A DNA stretch of 64,000 nucleotides. Origin: Ga0074130 sp035565355. GTDB lineage: Bacteria > Pseudomonadota > Gammaproteobacteria > Burkholderiales > Rhodocyclaceae. The translations under genes and the position numbers were made by a program. This document shows, in pieces, positions 16,787 to 24,803 of this stretch. The notes beneath the pieces were generated by a model. That model saw only the letters and a program-made list of their open reading frames with translations, ran no database searches and was not told the origin of the DNA. The stretch is from the NCBI GenBank assembly GCA_035565355.1, contig DATMSM010000079.1:1-64000 (forward strand), given 5' to 3'. Position 1 is the first letter of the stretch. Each line of letters opens with the position of its first letter.

Positions 16787-18412
16787 ATGACTAAATACGT
16801 CTTCGTCACCGGTGGTGTCGTGTCCTCTCTGGGCAAGGGCATCGCCGCCGCGTCGCTGGGAGCCATTTTGGAATCCCGCGGCCTTAGCATCACCCATCTC
16901 AAGCTCGATCCCTACATCAACGTCGATCCTGGAACGATGTCTCCGTTCCAGCATGGTGAAGTCTTCGTGACCGAAGACGGCGCCGAGACCGACCTCGACC
17001 TGGGTCACTATGAGCGTTTCACCCATGCCAAGATGGGCAAGCGCAACAACTTCACGACCGGCCAGGTCTATGAAGCCGTGATCAAGAAGGAGCGCCGTGG
17101 TGAATACCTCGGCAAGACCGTGCAGGTCATTCCGCACATCACCGATCAGATCAAGGCCAACGTCAAGGCCGGTGCCGAAGGTGCCGATGTGGCCATCGTC
17201 GAAGTCGGCGGTACTGTCGGTGACATCGAGTCGCTGCCTTTCCTCGAAGCAATTCGTCAGATGGGCTTTGAGGAAGGTAGGGACAACACCTGCTTCATTC
17301 ACCTGACCTTACTGCCCTATATTCCCACCGCCGGTGAGCTCAAGACTAAGCCTACGCAGCATTCGGTCAAGGAGTTGCGCGAGATCGGTATTCAGCCGGA
17401 TATTCTGCTGTGTCGTGCCGACCGTCCGATTCCGGAAGAGGAGCGCCGCAAGATCGCGCTGTTTACGAACGTCCAGCCCGAGGCCGTGATTTCCTGTCTG
17501 GACTCGGATTCGATCTACAAGATCCCGGGCATGCTGCACGACCAGATGTTGGATGGCATCGTCTGCCACAAGCTCAACATCCTGGCCAAGGCCGCCGATC
17601 TGTCCGTGTGGCACAGGCTGGTGCACGCGCTGGAGCATCCCAAGGCCGAGGTGAATATCGCCTTCGTCGGCAAGTACGTCGACCTGACCGAGTCCTACAA
17701 GTCGCTGACCGAGGCGCTGACCCATGCCGGCATCCATACCGAGAGCAAGGTCAATATCCACTACATCGATTCGGAAGAAATCGAGAAAAACGGCACCGAT
17801 GTGCTCGCCAAGATGAATGCGATTCTCGTCCCCGGCGGTTTCGGTCGCCGCGGCACCGAGGGCAAGATCGCGGCGATTCGTTATGCACGCGAGAACAAGG
17901 TGCCCTACCTGGGCATCTGCCTGGGCATGCAGCTCGCAGTGATCGAGTATGCGCGCAACGTTGCCGATCTCGGTGGGGCGCACAGTACTGAGCTGAACGA
18001 GCAGACCCCGCATCCGGTGATCGCGCTGATTACCGAGTGGCTGGATCGCGAAGGCCGGGTCGAGACGCGCAGCGAGAATTCCGACATCGGCGGCACCATG
18101 CGCCTGGGCGGGCAGAAGTGCAAGCTGGCCGAGGGCTCGCTGGCACGCGAGGTATATGGCAGCGATGTCATCACCGAGCGTCATCGCCATCGCTATGAAG
18201 TGAATAACACCTACCTGCCCAAGCTGGAACAGGCGGGCTTGCGCATCTCGGGCAAGTCCTCGGAAGGCAAGGAGCTGTGCGAGATGATCGAGATCCCGGG
18301 CCACCCGTGGTTCATGGCTTGCCAGTTCCACCCGGAATTTACCTCGACGCCGCGCAACGGCCACCCGCTGTTCAAGGCCTTCGTCAAGGCCGCGCTGCAA
18401 CACAAGGTCTGA
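16787..18412 (+). CDS. pyrG: CTP synthase
   Basis: Encodes 541 residues, starting MTKYVFVTGGVVSSLGKG at 16787. The N-terminal amidoligase domain contains the P-loop SSLGKG and the LDPYINVDPGTMSPFQHGEV segment. The C-terminal glutamine amidotransferase has the nucleophile in LGICLGMQ and the partner His-Glu in FHPEFTSTP. It makes CTP from UTP, ATP and glutamine. A strong terminator-like hairpin follows the stop. In many betaproteobacteria kdsA lies between pyrG and eno; here it does not. Confidence 0.98.
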   Translation: MTKYVFVTGGVVSSLGKGIAAASLGAILESRGLSITHLKLDPYINVDPGTMSPFQHGEVFVTEDGAETDLDLGHYERFTHAKMGKRNNFTTGQVYEAVIKKERRGEYLGKTVQVIPHITDQIKANVKAGAEGADVAIVEVGGTVGDIESLPFLEAIRQMGFEEGRDNTCFIHLTLLPYIPTAGELKTKPTQHSVKELREIGIQPDILLCRADRPIPEEERRKIALFTNVQPEAVISCLDSDSIYKIPGMLHDQMLDGIVCHKLNILAKAADLSVWHRLVHALEHPKAEVNIAFVGKYVDLTESYKSLTEALTHAGIHTESKVNIHYIDSEEIEKNGTDVLAKMNAILVPGGFGRRGTEGKIAAIRYARENKVPYLGICLGMQLAVIEYARNVADLGGAHSTELNEQTPHPVIALITEWLDREGRVETRSENSDIGGTMRLGGQKCKLAEGSLAREVYGSDVITERHRHRYEVNNTYLPKLEQAGLRISGKSSEGKELCEMIEIPGHPWFMACQFHPEFTSTPRNGHPLFKAFVKAALQHKV

Positions 18413-18419
18413 GTCCGGC

Positions 18420-18459
18420 CCGCCAAAGTGGCAGATATGCGCACTTTGGCGGCAGGTTT
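18420..18459 (+). terminator. Terminator after pyrG
   Basis: CCGCCAAAGTG at 18420-18430 pairs perfectly with 18442-18452 (11 bp), with a short inner GCA/TGC stem. CAGG and then a run of five T follow. It begins 8 bp after the pyrG stop, so eno probably has its own promoter. Confidence 0.7.
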
Positions 18460-18532
18460 TTACGATATCGGGTCTGGGCGCCTCCTGTAGGATGCGCCGA
18501 TTGAACATGTTTTGAATTGTTAGGACATAGCC

Positions 18533-19819
18533 ATGAGTGCAATTGTTGATGTCGTCGCCCGCGAAATACTGGATTCGCGTGGCAATCCCACCGTCGAAGC
18601 CGACGTCCTGCTCGAGTCCGGTGTACTCGGCCGCGCCGCCGTACCGTCCGGTGCCTCCACCGGTTCGCGCGAAGCCATCGAGCTGCGCGACGGCGACAAT
18701 GCCCGTTTCCTCGGCAAGGGCGTGCTGCGTGCCGTCGAGAACGTCAATACCGAAATCTCCGAAGCCATCATCGGCCTGGATGCCGAAGACCAGGCCTTCA
18801 TCGACCGTACCCTGATTGAACTTGACGGCAGCGACAACAAGGCACGCCTCGGCGCCAATGCCATGCTGGCCGTGTCCATGGCCGTGGCCAAGGCCGCTGC
18901 GGAAGAGTCCGGCCTGCCGCTGTATCGTTACTTCGGCGGCAGCGGTTCCATGGCCATGCCGGTGCCGATGATGAACGTCATCAACGGCGGGGCGCACGCC
19001 AACAACAGCCTCGACATCCAGGAATTCATGATCCTGCCGGTCGGCGTGAAGAGCTTCCGTGATGCGCTGCGTTGCGGCGCCGAAGTTTTCCAGCACCTGA
19101 AGAAGCTGGTGGACAAGAAGGGCTACCCGACCACCGTCGGCGACGAGGGCGGCTTTGCCCCCAATGTGGCGGGCAACGATGAAGCCATCGAGCTCATCCT
19201 CAAGGCCATCGAAACCGCCGGCTATACCCCGGGCCAGGACGTGGTGCTGGGTCTGGACTGCGCCAGCTCCGAGTTCTACAAGGACGGCAAGTACGTCCTC
19301 GCCTCGGAAAGGCTGGAACTGGACAACAAGGGCTTTGCCGACTACCTAGGCAACCTGGTCAGCAAGTATCCGATCATCAGCATCGAAGACGGTATGGCCG
19401 AAGGCGACTGGGATGGCTGGAAGATCCTCACCGACAAGCTGGGCAAGAACGTGCAGATCGTCGGTGACGACCTGTTCGTGACCAACCCGAAGATCCTCAA
19501 GGAAGGCATTGCCAAGGGCATCGCCAACTCCATCCTGATCAAGATCAACCAGATCGGTACCCTGACCGAGACCTTCGCGGCGGTGGAAATGGCCAAGCGC
19601 GCCGGCTACACCAACGTCATCTCTCACCGTTCGGGCGAGACCGAGGATTCGACCATTGCCGACATCGCCGTCGGTCTGAATGCCATGCAGATCAAGACCG
19701 GTTCGCTGTCGCGTTCTGACCGTATCTCCAAGTACAACCAGTTGCTGCGCATCGAGGAAGATCTGGGCGACACCGTGATCTATCCGGGCCTTGACGCTTT
19801 TTACAACATCCGCAAGTAA
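18533..19819 (+). CDS. eno: Enolase
   Basis: A 428-residue phosphopyruvate hydratase. The signature SILIKINQIGTLTETFAAV and SHRSGETEDSTIADIAVG contain the catalytic lysine and the active-site loop; magnesium ligands are in VLGLDCASSEF, IISIEDGMAE and IVGDDLFVTN. It interconverts 2-phosphoglycerate and phosphoenolpyruvate, and in some bacteria it also joins the RNA degradosome. It is flanked by the pyrG terminator and a 151-bp gap with structured DNA before ftsB. AGGA lies 8 bases before the start. Confidence 0.98.
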   Translation: MSAIVDVVAREILDSRGNPTVEADVLLESGVLGRAAVPSGASTGSREAIELRDGDNARFLGKGVLRAVENVNTEISEAIIGLDAEDQAFIDRTLIELDGSDNKARLGANAMLAVSMAVAKAAAEESGLPLYRYFGGSGSMAMPVPMMNVINGGAHANNSLDIQEFMILPVGVKSFRDALRCGAEVFQHLKKLVDKKGYPTTVGDEGGFAPNVAGNDEAIELILKAIETAGYTPGQDVVLGLDCASSEFYKDGKYVLASERLELDNKGFADYLGNLVSKYPIISIEDGMAEGDWDGWKILTDKLGKNVQIVGDDLFVTNPKILKEGIAKGIANSILIKINQIGTLTETFAAVEMAKRAGYTNVISHRSGETEDSTIADIAVGLNAMQIKTGSLSRSDRISKYNQLLRIEEDLGDTVIYPGLDAFYNIRK

Positions 19820-19861
19820 GACGGTGACGTGTGCCCATTCCCACCGAGGCCTCGTTGATCG

Positions 19862-19920
19862 GGAGCGGCGTAGCCGCGAACCGTAGTCACCCCTGCCCTT
19901 GGGGCAGGGGGTGGGGGATG
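19862..19920. repeat. Two-hairpin intergenic repeat, copy B
   Basis: The first hairpin is GCGGC at 19865-19869 pairing with 19873-19877 around loop GTA. GAACCGT follows, then CCCCTGCCC at 19890-19898 pairing with 19902-19910 around loop TTG, and a G-rich tail TGGGGGATGG. Order, loop sizes, linker GAAC..CCGT and tail match copy A at 9222-9284, although the stem bases differ. Confidence 0.6.
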
Positions 19921-19941
19921 GGTAGGCAATGTGTGGCCCAT

Positions 19942-19984
19942 GGCCACTTCCTCATACTTCCGGAGGAAGCATGAGGAAGTGGCC
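19942..19984 (+). promoter_or_regulatory. Long hairpin covering the ftsB ribosome-binding site and start codon
   Basis: GGCCACTTCCTCAT (19942-19955) is perfectly complementary to 19971-19984. After one A/C mismatch, CTTCC (19957-19961) pairs with GGAAG (19965-19969), leaving a 3-base loop. The GGAGG Shine-Dalgarno (19962-19966) and the ATG (19971-19973) are both inside the structure. This predicts that ftsB translation is low unless the stem is opened. Confidence 0.65.
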
Positions 19985-20255
19985 TACCTGGATACTGTTT
20001 GGTTTGATTGCCGCCCTGCAATATCCGCTGTGGCTGGGCAAGGGCGGTTGGCTGCAAGTCTGGCAGATGGACCAGCAGCTGGAAGAACAGCAGGAAGTGA
20101 ATCAGAAGCGGGAGTTGCGCAATGCCGGTCTGGATGCGGAAGTGCGCGATCTCAAGAACGGCTATGACGCCATTGAGGAGCGGGCGCGTTTCGAGCTAGG
20201 TCTGGTCAAGCAGGGTGAGGTTTTCGTGCAGGTGCCGCAAAAGGCACAACGCTAA
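19971..20255 (+). CDS. ftsB: Cell division protein FtsB
   Basis: A 94-residue single-pass membrane protein starting MRKWPTWILFGLIAALQ at 19971, with a perfect GGAGG 4 bases upstream. One helix (about residues 5-22) is followed by a coiled coil (MDQQLEEQQEVNQKRELRNAGLDAEVRDLKN in outline) and the conserved YDAIEERARFELGLVKQGEVF. FtsB bridges FtsL and FtsQ in the divisome. The position downstream of eno is typical in proteobacteria. Its ribosome-binding site and start codon are buried in a long hairpin. Confidence 0.95.
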   Translation: MRKWPTWILFGLIAALQYPLWLGKGGWLQVWQMDQQLEEQQEVNQKRELRNAGLDAEVRDLKNGYDAIEERARFELGLVKQGEVFVQVPQKAQR

Positions 20256-20272
20256 AGACCTGACCTTGCCCT

Positions 20273-20310
20273 CAAGTAAAAAAGCCCGCTGTTGCGGGCT
20301 TTTTTACTTG
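20273..20310. terminator. Bidirectional terminator between ftsB and the feo genes
   Basis: A perfect 17-bp inverted repeat, left arm 20273-20289 and right arm 20294-20310, with loop TGTT. It contains six A on one side and six T on the other. It serves ftsB on the plus strand and the feo genes on the minus strand, whose last stop codon lies inside the right arm. Confidence 0.92.
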
Positions 20311-20528
20311 TGCAACTGCATGGGCTGGCCGCTCTTTTCTGCCGGCGTTGCGCAGGCCTTGCAACTGCTGCAGCTGCCGCAGGCGCCGGCGTCGCTTATT
20401 TTCCTTGCCCGTTCTTCGGATGCACCCAGCATGCGCGCCAGTTTTTTCTTCACTGGGGCCGGGGTGAAGCGCAATACGGCATAAGCGACTGCGGCAGCAA
20501 CGATGAGGGCGACGATAAGGTTCTGCAC
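20304..20528 (-). CDS. Small Cys-rich membrane protein after feoB (FeoB-associated / DUF6587-like)
   Basis: A 74-residue protein using a GTG start at 20528, five bases before the end of feoB on the transcribed strand. It has one membrane helix (residues 1-22, QNLIVALIVAAAVAYAVLRF) and a cytoplasmic tail with a cluster of four cysteines, CGSCSSCKAC. Similar short proteins often follow feoB and are called FeoB-associated Cys-rich membrane proteins or FeoC-like; the role is unproven but metal or iron-sulfur binding is likely. The gene ends inside the bidirectional terminator. Confidence 0.85.
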   Translation of the reverse strand: MQNLIVALIVAAAVAYAVLRFTPAPVKKKLARMLGASEERARKISDAGACGSCSSCKACATPAEKSGQPMQLHK

Positions 20529-20532
20529 GAGC

Positions 20533-22410
20533 CTAGCCCCAACCCAGCGCCACGGCGACGCGGTAGGTGATGAAGGAAGCAAGATAGGCCAGGCCGAAGA
20601 GATAGGCAGCGAGTATGCCGACCTGGCGCCACGAGTTGGTTTCACGCTTGACTGCCGCCAGTGTGGCCAGGCATTGCGGCGCATAGACATACCAGGCCAG
20701 CAATGACAGTGCGGTGGCAAGCGACCAGCTTGCGGCGATCAGCGGCTCCAGCGCACCGGCAATGTCTTCGGCGCTGGCGGACATGGCGTAGACGGTGCCG
20801 AGCGCGCTGACGGCCACTTCACGCGCGGCCAGGCCCGGCACCAGGGCGATCGAGATCTGCCAGTTGAAGCCGATGGGCGCGAAGATTACCTGCAGCATCT
20901 GGCCGAGCATGCCGGCATAGCTGTATTCGATGGCGGGACCGGTGGCGCCTTCGGGTGGGGCGGGGAAGGTGGACAGGAACCAGAGGATGATGGTCAGCGC
21001 GAGGATCAGCGTGCCGACGCGGCGCAGGAAGATGAGGGCGCGCTCCCACAGGCCGATGAGCAGATTGCGCAGGCTGGGGAGGCGATAGGCAGGGAGCTCC
21101 ATAAGCAGCAGGGTGGGCAGGGTACTGCCGCGGAAGTGCTTGAGTACCCAGGCCACCAGCATGGCCGAGACGATGCCGGCGACATACAGGCCGAACAGCA
21201 CCAGACCCTGCAGGTTGAAAATGCCGATGTCTTGTTGCGGGATGAAGGCGGCGATCAGCAGCGCATACACGGGCAGGCGCGCGGAGCAGGTCATCAGCGG
21301 CGCAATCATGATGGTGACGAGGCGGTCGCGCCAGTCGCTGATGGTGCGCGTGGCCATGATGCCGGGAATGGCACAGGCAAAGCTGGATAGCAGCGGAATG
21401 AAGGAGCGTCCTGACAGACCGACGCCGCTCATGAGGCGGTCGAGCAGGAAGGCGGCGCGGGGCAGATAGCCTGAGTCCTCGAGCGCGAGGATGAAGAAGA
21501 ACAGGATCAGGATCTGCGGCAGGAAGACCAGCACGCCGCCGACGCCGGCGATGATGCCGTCGACGATGAGGCTGTGCAGCAGGCCGGCGGGCAGAAGTTC
21601 GCCGATCCATGCACCGAGACTGGCGAAGCCGGCGTCGATGGCATCCATCGGTACTTCGGCCCAGCTGAACACTGCCTGGAACATCAGGAACATGGTGGCG
21701 GCCAGGATCAACATGCCCCAGACCGGATGCATGACGATCGCATCGATACGATCGTCAAGGCTGTTGTCGACTGCGGGCGCGGCGACGGCGAGATCGAGGA
21801 TGCGGCGCACTTCCTGCTGCGTGTTGAGCACCGCTTGCACATCGGCGGCTTGCCATGCGGATGCCTGCTTTTCGACCAGCGGCTGCACCGCATTGAGGTG
21901 GGCGAGCAGCGCTGCACCACCGCCGTGCTGGATGGCGATGGTTTCCACCACCGGCATGCCGAGCTCGCGGGCGAGAATGTCGGTGTCGATCTGGATGCCC
22001 TGGCGCCGCGCGGCATCGCTCATGTTGAGCGCCAGCACCATGGGCAGATTCAGCTGCTTGGCTTCCAGCACCAGGCGCAGGTTCAACTTGAGGTTGGTTG
22101 CGTCGGTGACGCAGACGAGCAGGTCGGGACGAGCTTCGTCGGCGCGCGTGCCGGTCACGACATCGCGCGTGATTTCTTCGTCGGCGGAAATGGGGTTGAG
22201 GCTGTAGGCGCCGGGCAGGTCGAGCAGGCGTACGGTGCGTCCGTCGGCCATGCTGAAGTGACCTTCCTTACGCTCGACGGTGACGCCGGCATAGTTGGCG
22301 ACCTTCTGGCGGCTGCCCGTGAGCAGGTTGAACAGTGCCGTCTTGCCGCAGTTTGGATTGCCCAGCAGCGCAACATGCAAGGTGGCAGGCAGCGTCGCGG
22401 CGTGACTCAT
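20533..22410 (-). CDS. feoB: Ferrous iron transporter FeoB
   Basis: A 625-residue protein. The N-terminal G domain has G1 GNPNCGKTALFNLLTG, the conserved ANYAGVTVERKEG switch, G3 DLPGAYSL and G4 NMSD. The membrane domain has the two Gate motifs, with PLLSSFACAIPGIMATRTI and the second repeat after VALVPGLAAREVAVSALG. It imports Fe2+ across the inner membrane. It is shorter than E. coli FeoB (773), mainly between the G domain and the core and at the C-terminus. It overlaps feoA by 4 bp. Confidence 0.97.
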   Translation of the reverse strand: MSHAATLPATLHVALLGNPNCGKTALFNLLTGSRQKVANYAGVTVERKEGHFSMADGRTVRLLDLPGAYSLNPISADEEITRDVVTGTRADEARPDLLVCVTDATNLKLNLRLVLEAKQLNLPMVLALNMSDAARRQGIQIDTDILARELGMPVVETIAIQHGGGAALLAHLNAVQPLVEKQASAWQAADVQAVLNTQQEVRRILDLAVAAPAVDNSLDDRIDAIVMHPVWGMLILAATMFLMFQAVFSWAEVPMDAIDAGFASLGAWIGELLPAGLLHSLIVDGIIAGVGGVLVFLPQILILFFFILALEDSGYLPRAAFLLDRLMSGVGLSGRSFIPLLSSFACAIPGIMATRTISDWRDRLVTIMIAPLMTCSARLPVYALLIAAFIPQQDIGIFNLQGLVLFGLYVAGIVSAMLVAWVLKHFRGSTLPTLLLMELPAYRLPSLRNLLIGLWERALIFLRRVGTLILALTIILWFLSTFPAPPEGATGPAIEYSYAGMLGQMLQVIFAPIGFNWQISIALVPGLAAREVAVSALGTVYAMSASAEDIAGALEPLIAASWSLATALSLLAWYVYAPQCLATLAAVKRETNSWRQVGILAAYLFGLAYLASFITYRVAVALGWG

Positions 22411-22745
22411 TGCGCTATCTCCACATGAATGAAGCCGGCTTCATGGCGGCGCAGCGCGAAAGTGCTGTGGCCCAGGCGGACGGCGATAGGTTCGCGGCCC
22501 GGGTGCCCGTGTGCGACGACGCGCACGGATTCGCCCGGCAGGAAGCCGATTTCGATCAGGCGCAGCACCAGATGCTGTGCTTCCACGGTGTCCGGGGTGG
22601 CGATGCGCGAGATGCGGGCCGGCATATTGCGCTCAAGCTCGCACAGGCTGATCTCAGCGGCCGCTACGGTGGGATGGGTGGTCTGGTTCAAGGGCAGTTC
22701 GGCGTACATGGGCGTATTGAAGGCATACGCCTGGGACATATGCAA
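22407..22745 (-). CDS. feoA: Ferrous iron transport protein FeoA
   Basis: A 112-residue SH3-like protein. The core reads LRLIEIGFLPGESVRVVAHGHPGREPIAVRLGHSTFALRRHEA, the FeoA fold that binds FeoB. An extra N-terminal stretch of about 30 residues precedes it; the true start could be the ATG at 22745 or one of the nearby downstream ATGs. It is essential for full FeoB activity in other bacteria. The stop overlaps the feoB start by 4 bp. Confidence 0.92.
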   Translation of the reverse strand: MHMSQAYAFNTPMYAELPLNQTTHPTVAAAEISLCELERNMPARISRIATPDTVEAQHLVLRLIEIGFLPGESVRVVAHGHPGREPIAVRLGHSTFALRRHEAGFIHVEIAQ

Positions 22746-22760
22746 ATACGAATAATTCCC
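22742..22760 (-). promoter_or_regulatory. Possible Fur box before feoA
   Basis: The 19-bp stretch GCAAATACGAATAATTCCC agrees at 11 of 19 positions with the classical Fur box. It overlaps the feoA start region, a sensible site for iron repression. The match is weak, and AT-rich DNA can reach it by chance. Confidence 0.25.
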
Positions 22761-22826
22761 AATTGTACCCCGAAAGCGGTGGCCCGAAGCTGGCGCGAAC
22801 AGCGCCGGGCCGCGCTCAGAGCGGGA

Positions 22827-23516
22827 TCAGTCGATCAGCTCAATCTTGCCGCTGATGGTGACGGTAGCCTGGCTTTCGCCGCCTTCAAGCGGCATGGGGG
22901 CCGCTTCGGCCGCCATCATGGCCTTGCCCCGCATAAAGGGGTAGACCGGTCCGCGGTTGCTGCTGCCTACATTCATTTCGCGGATCTTGTATTTCTTGCC
23001 GAGTGCTCCGGCGATCAGGCCGGCCCGCTCGCGAAAGGCCTGGATGGCGCCTATGGTGGCGTCGGCCTCGGATTTCTGCGCGGTTTCCGGCGCCGGGACA
23101 GCGTTGATTTGGCTCACCCCCAGGCTGCCCTGCAACTTGCCCAGGAGTTCGGCGATGGCCTGTGCATCGCGTGACTCAAGCTGGATTTCACTGCGCATGC
23201 GCCACGCTTCGATCATGCGATCGTTCTTGCCATAGACGGGATAGGTGGAGGTGCCGCCGGTGCGCGTCTTGACGGTCGGATACTCCTTGGCGGTGGCAAG
23301 CGCCGCGGCGATCTGCTGGTTGATCTGACGCGCCAGCGTGGCCGAGTTGGCATGACTGGCTTCGGCAAAGGCGGTCGCGTTGAACTGGTCATTCGCTGTC
23401 GCGCGGCTGGCTTCCGCCGAGAGCTCGATCAGCGTGCCCGACGCAGGTGTGGTGGCGGTTTGTGCCAGCAGAGGTGTGCTGGCAAGCAACAGGCAGGTCG
23501 CCAGTGCATAACGCAT
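22827..23516 (-). CDS. SIMPL domain-containing (DUF541) periplasmic protein
   Basis: A 229-residue secreted protein with a signal peptide of about 18 residues (MRYALATCLLLASTPLLAQ). The rest matches the SIMPL/DUF541 fold: a first strand LIELSAEASRATANDQFNATAFAE, a middle MRSEIQLESRDAQAIAELLGKLQG, and the C-terminal ATVTISGKIEL. The family forms beta-sandwich oligomers in the periplasm or outer membrane, and its role is unclear. It begins 10 bp after the protease stop, so the two are likely co-transcribed, with feo genes further downstream. Confidence 0.9.
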   Translation of the reverse strand: MRYALATCLLLASTPLLAQTATTPASGTLIELSAEASRATANDQFNATAFAEASHANSATLARQINQQIAAALATAKEYPTVKTRTGGTSTYPVYGKNDRMIEAWRMRSEIQLESRDAQAIAELLGKLQGSLGVSQINAVPAPETAQKSEADATIGAIQAFRERAGLIAGALGKKYKIREMNVGSSNRGPVYPFMRGKAMMAAEAAPMPLEGGESQATVTISGKIELID

Positions 23517-23526
23517 GATGGTCCTT

Positions 23527-24720
23527 TCAGTGAGTTGAGCTTTGCCGTGCGGCGGCGGCCCAGCGCTTGTCTTTCTCTGCCGAAAGCAGGCGCGCCGCGC
23601 GGCGTGTCACGTAAGACCGGCGCGCGGCTTCCATGTTCCCTTTGCTGTCGGCGATGACATCATTCCACAATTTCAGGTCGGCACGATTCTGGTCGAGTTC
23701 CTGTTCGGCCGCCGTCATGAAGGCTTGCAGCTCGGGCGAAGGTGCAGCGGGAGCGGCCGCGACATAGTTTTCTTCTGCCTCGGTGCGACGGCGGCGCAGC
23801 AGCCACAATGCCACCAGTACCACCGGTACGGCGATCCACAGATAGCTTGTGGAGGAGGACGGAGTATTGGCTGGCGCCGCCGCTGGCGGCACAGTCATGG
23901 GCGCTGGCGAGGCTGCGTCGGCCTCGGCGATGGGATCGGCATCGGCACGTGCCACGGTCGTCGGTGCCGCTACCTGGGTGACGGACATGCTGACCGGCAT
24001 CTGCACCGGCGCGGCGGTCTCGGTGGCACGCGGCGCACCGCTGACACCGAGGCGTTCGACCCAGTTGACCGGCAGGGCCATGTTCAGCCCCTGGCCGCTG
24101 CGCATGGCGAAGGTGGTGATGCCGACAAGACGGCCGCGGGCATCGAACAGGCCGCCGCCGCTGGAGCCGGGCGAGATGGCCGCATTGGTCTGGATGATCT
24201 TGCCGTCCTCGACCGGGCGCAGGGCGGTGATCAGGCCGTTGCTGAGACTGACCTGGGGCGGTGAGTAGCTCTTCTGGCGTGTGGCTTGCGAAACGCCGAC
24301 GATATTGCCGATCTCGTTGGGTGCGCCGATGGCGTAGACCGAGTCGCCAACGCTCAAGGTATTGGCGTCGGCAAACTCCACCGCGCGCGCGTCCAGCTTG
24401 GGCACCGACAGAAGACACAGATCCTGGGTGCTGTCGCAAATGCCGATGTCGGCATCAATGGTGGTGCCACCGATATAGACCTGGTAGCGATGGCCCGGCA
24501 GCAGAACGTGGCGGTTGGTGACCATGGTCTGGCCGGCCACGGTGACGGCGCTGCCCGATCCGACCAGTTGTCCTTCGAAGGTACTGACCAGCACGATGCC
24601 CACGCTGCGCCCGACTTGCGTATACACGGCATTGGCGCTTTGCGCGGCGACGGGCAGACTGATGGCAGCGAGGATGGCGAGGAGCGCCTGCTGCATGAGG
24701 CCCGACAAAATGAAACGCAT
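23527..24720 (-). CDS. Membrane-anchored trypsin-like serine protease without PDZ domain
   Basis: A 397-residue protein. After an N-terminal signal sequence ending VAAQ, the trypsin-like domain has the triad His71 (TNRHVLL), Asp100 (STQDLCLL) and Ser187 (SPGSSGGGL). A Pro/Ala-rich linker (about 235-285) follows, then a membrane helix (YLWIAVPVVLVALWLL, about 292-308) and a charged cytoplasmic tail ending in a helical region. DegP/DegS proteases normally have PDZ domains; none is seen. The substrate is unknown. It lies between a gamma carbonic anhydrase and a SIMPL protein gene. Confidence 0.85.
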   Translation of the reverse strand: MRFILSGLMQQALLAILAAISLPVAAQSANAVYTQVGRSVGIVLVSTFEGQLVGSGSAVTVAGQTMVTNRHVLLPGHRYQVYIGGTTIDADIGICDSTQDLCLLSVPKLDARAVEFADANTLSVGDSVYAIGAPNEIGNIVGVSQATRQKSYSPPQVSLSNGLITALRPVEDGKIIQTNAAISPGSSGGGLFDARGRLVGITTFAMRSGQGLNMALPVNWVERLGVSGAPRATETAAPVQMPVSMSVTQVAAPTTVARADADPIAEADAASPAPMTVPPAAAPANTPSSSTSYLWIAVPVVLVALWLLRRRRTEAEENYVAAAPAAPSPELQAFMTAAEQELDQNRADLKLWNDVIADSKGNMEAARRSYVTRRAARLLSAEKDKRWAAAARQSSTH

Positions 24721-24803
24721 GGATTTCCCCCGAAGTCGTTTTCCGGATTCTAGCGATTTGAAACCAGGAATAGGGCTTCCGTTTGTCGGCGGCAGGCGGC
24801 GTT

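Noticed and set aside
17309..19096. 595-codon minus-strand frame opposite pyrG and eno
   Set aside because: Spans two complete core genes and a terminator and has no domain; a shadow frame.
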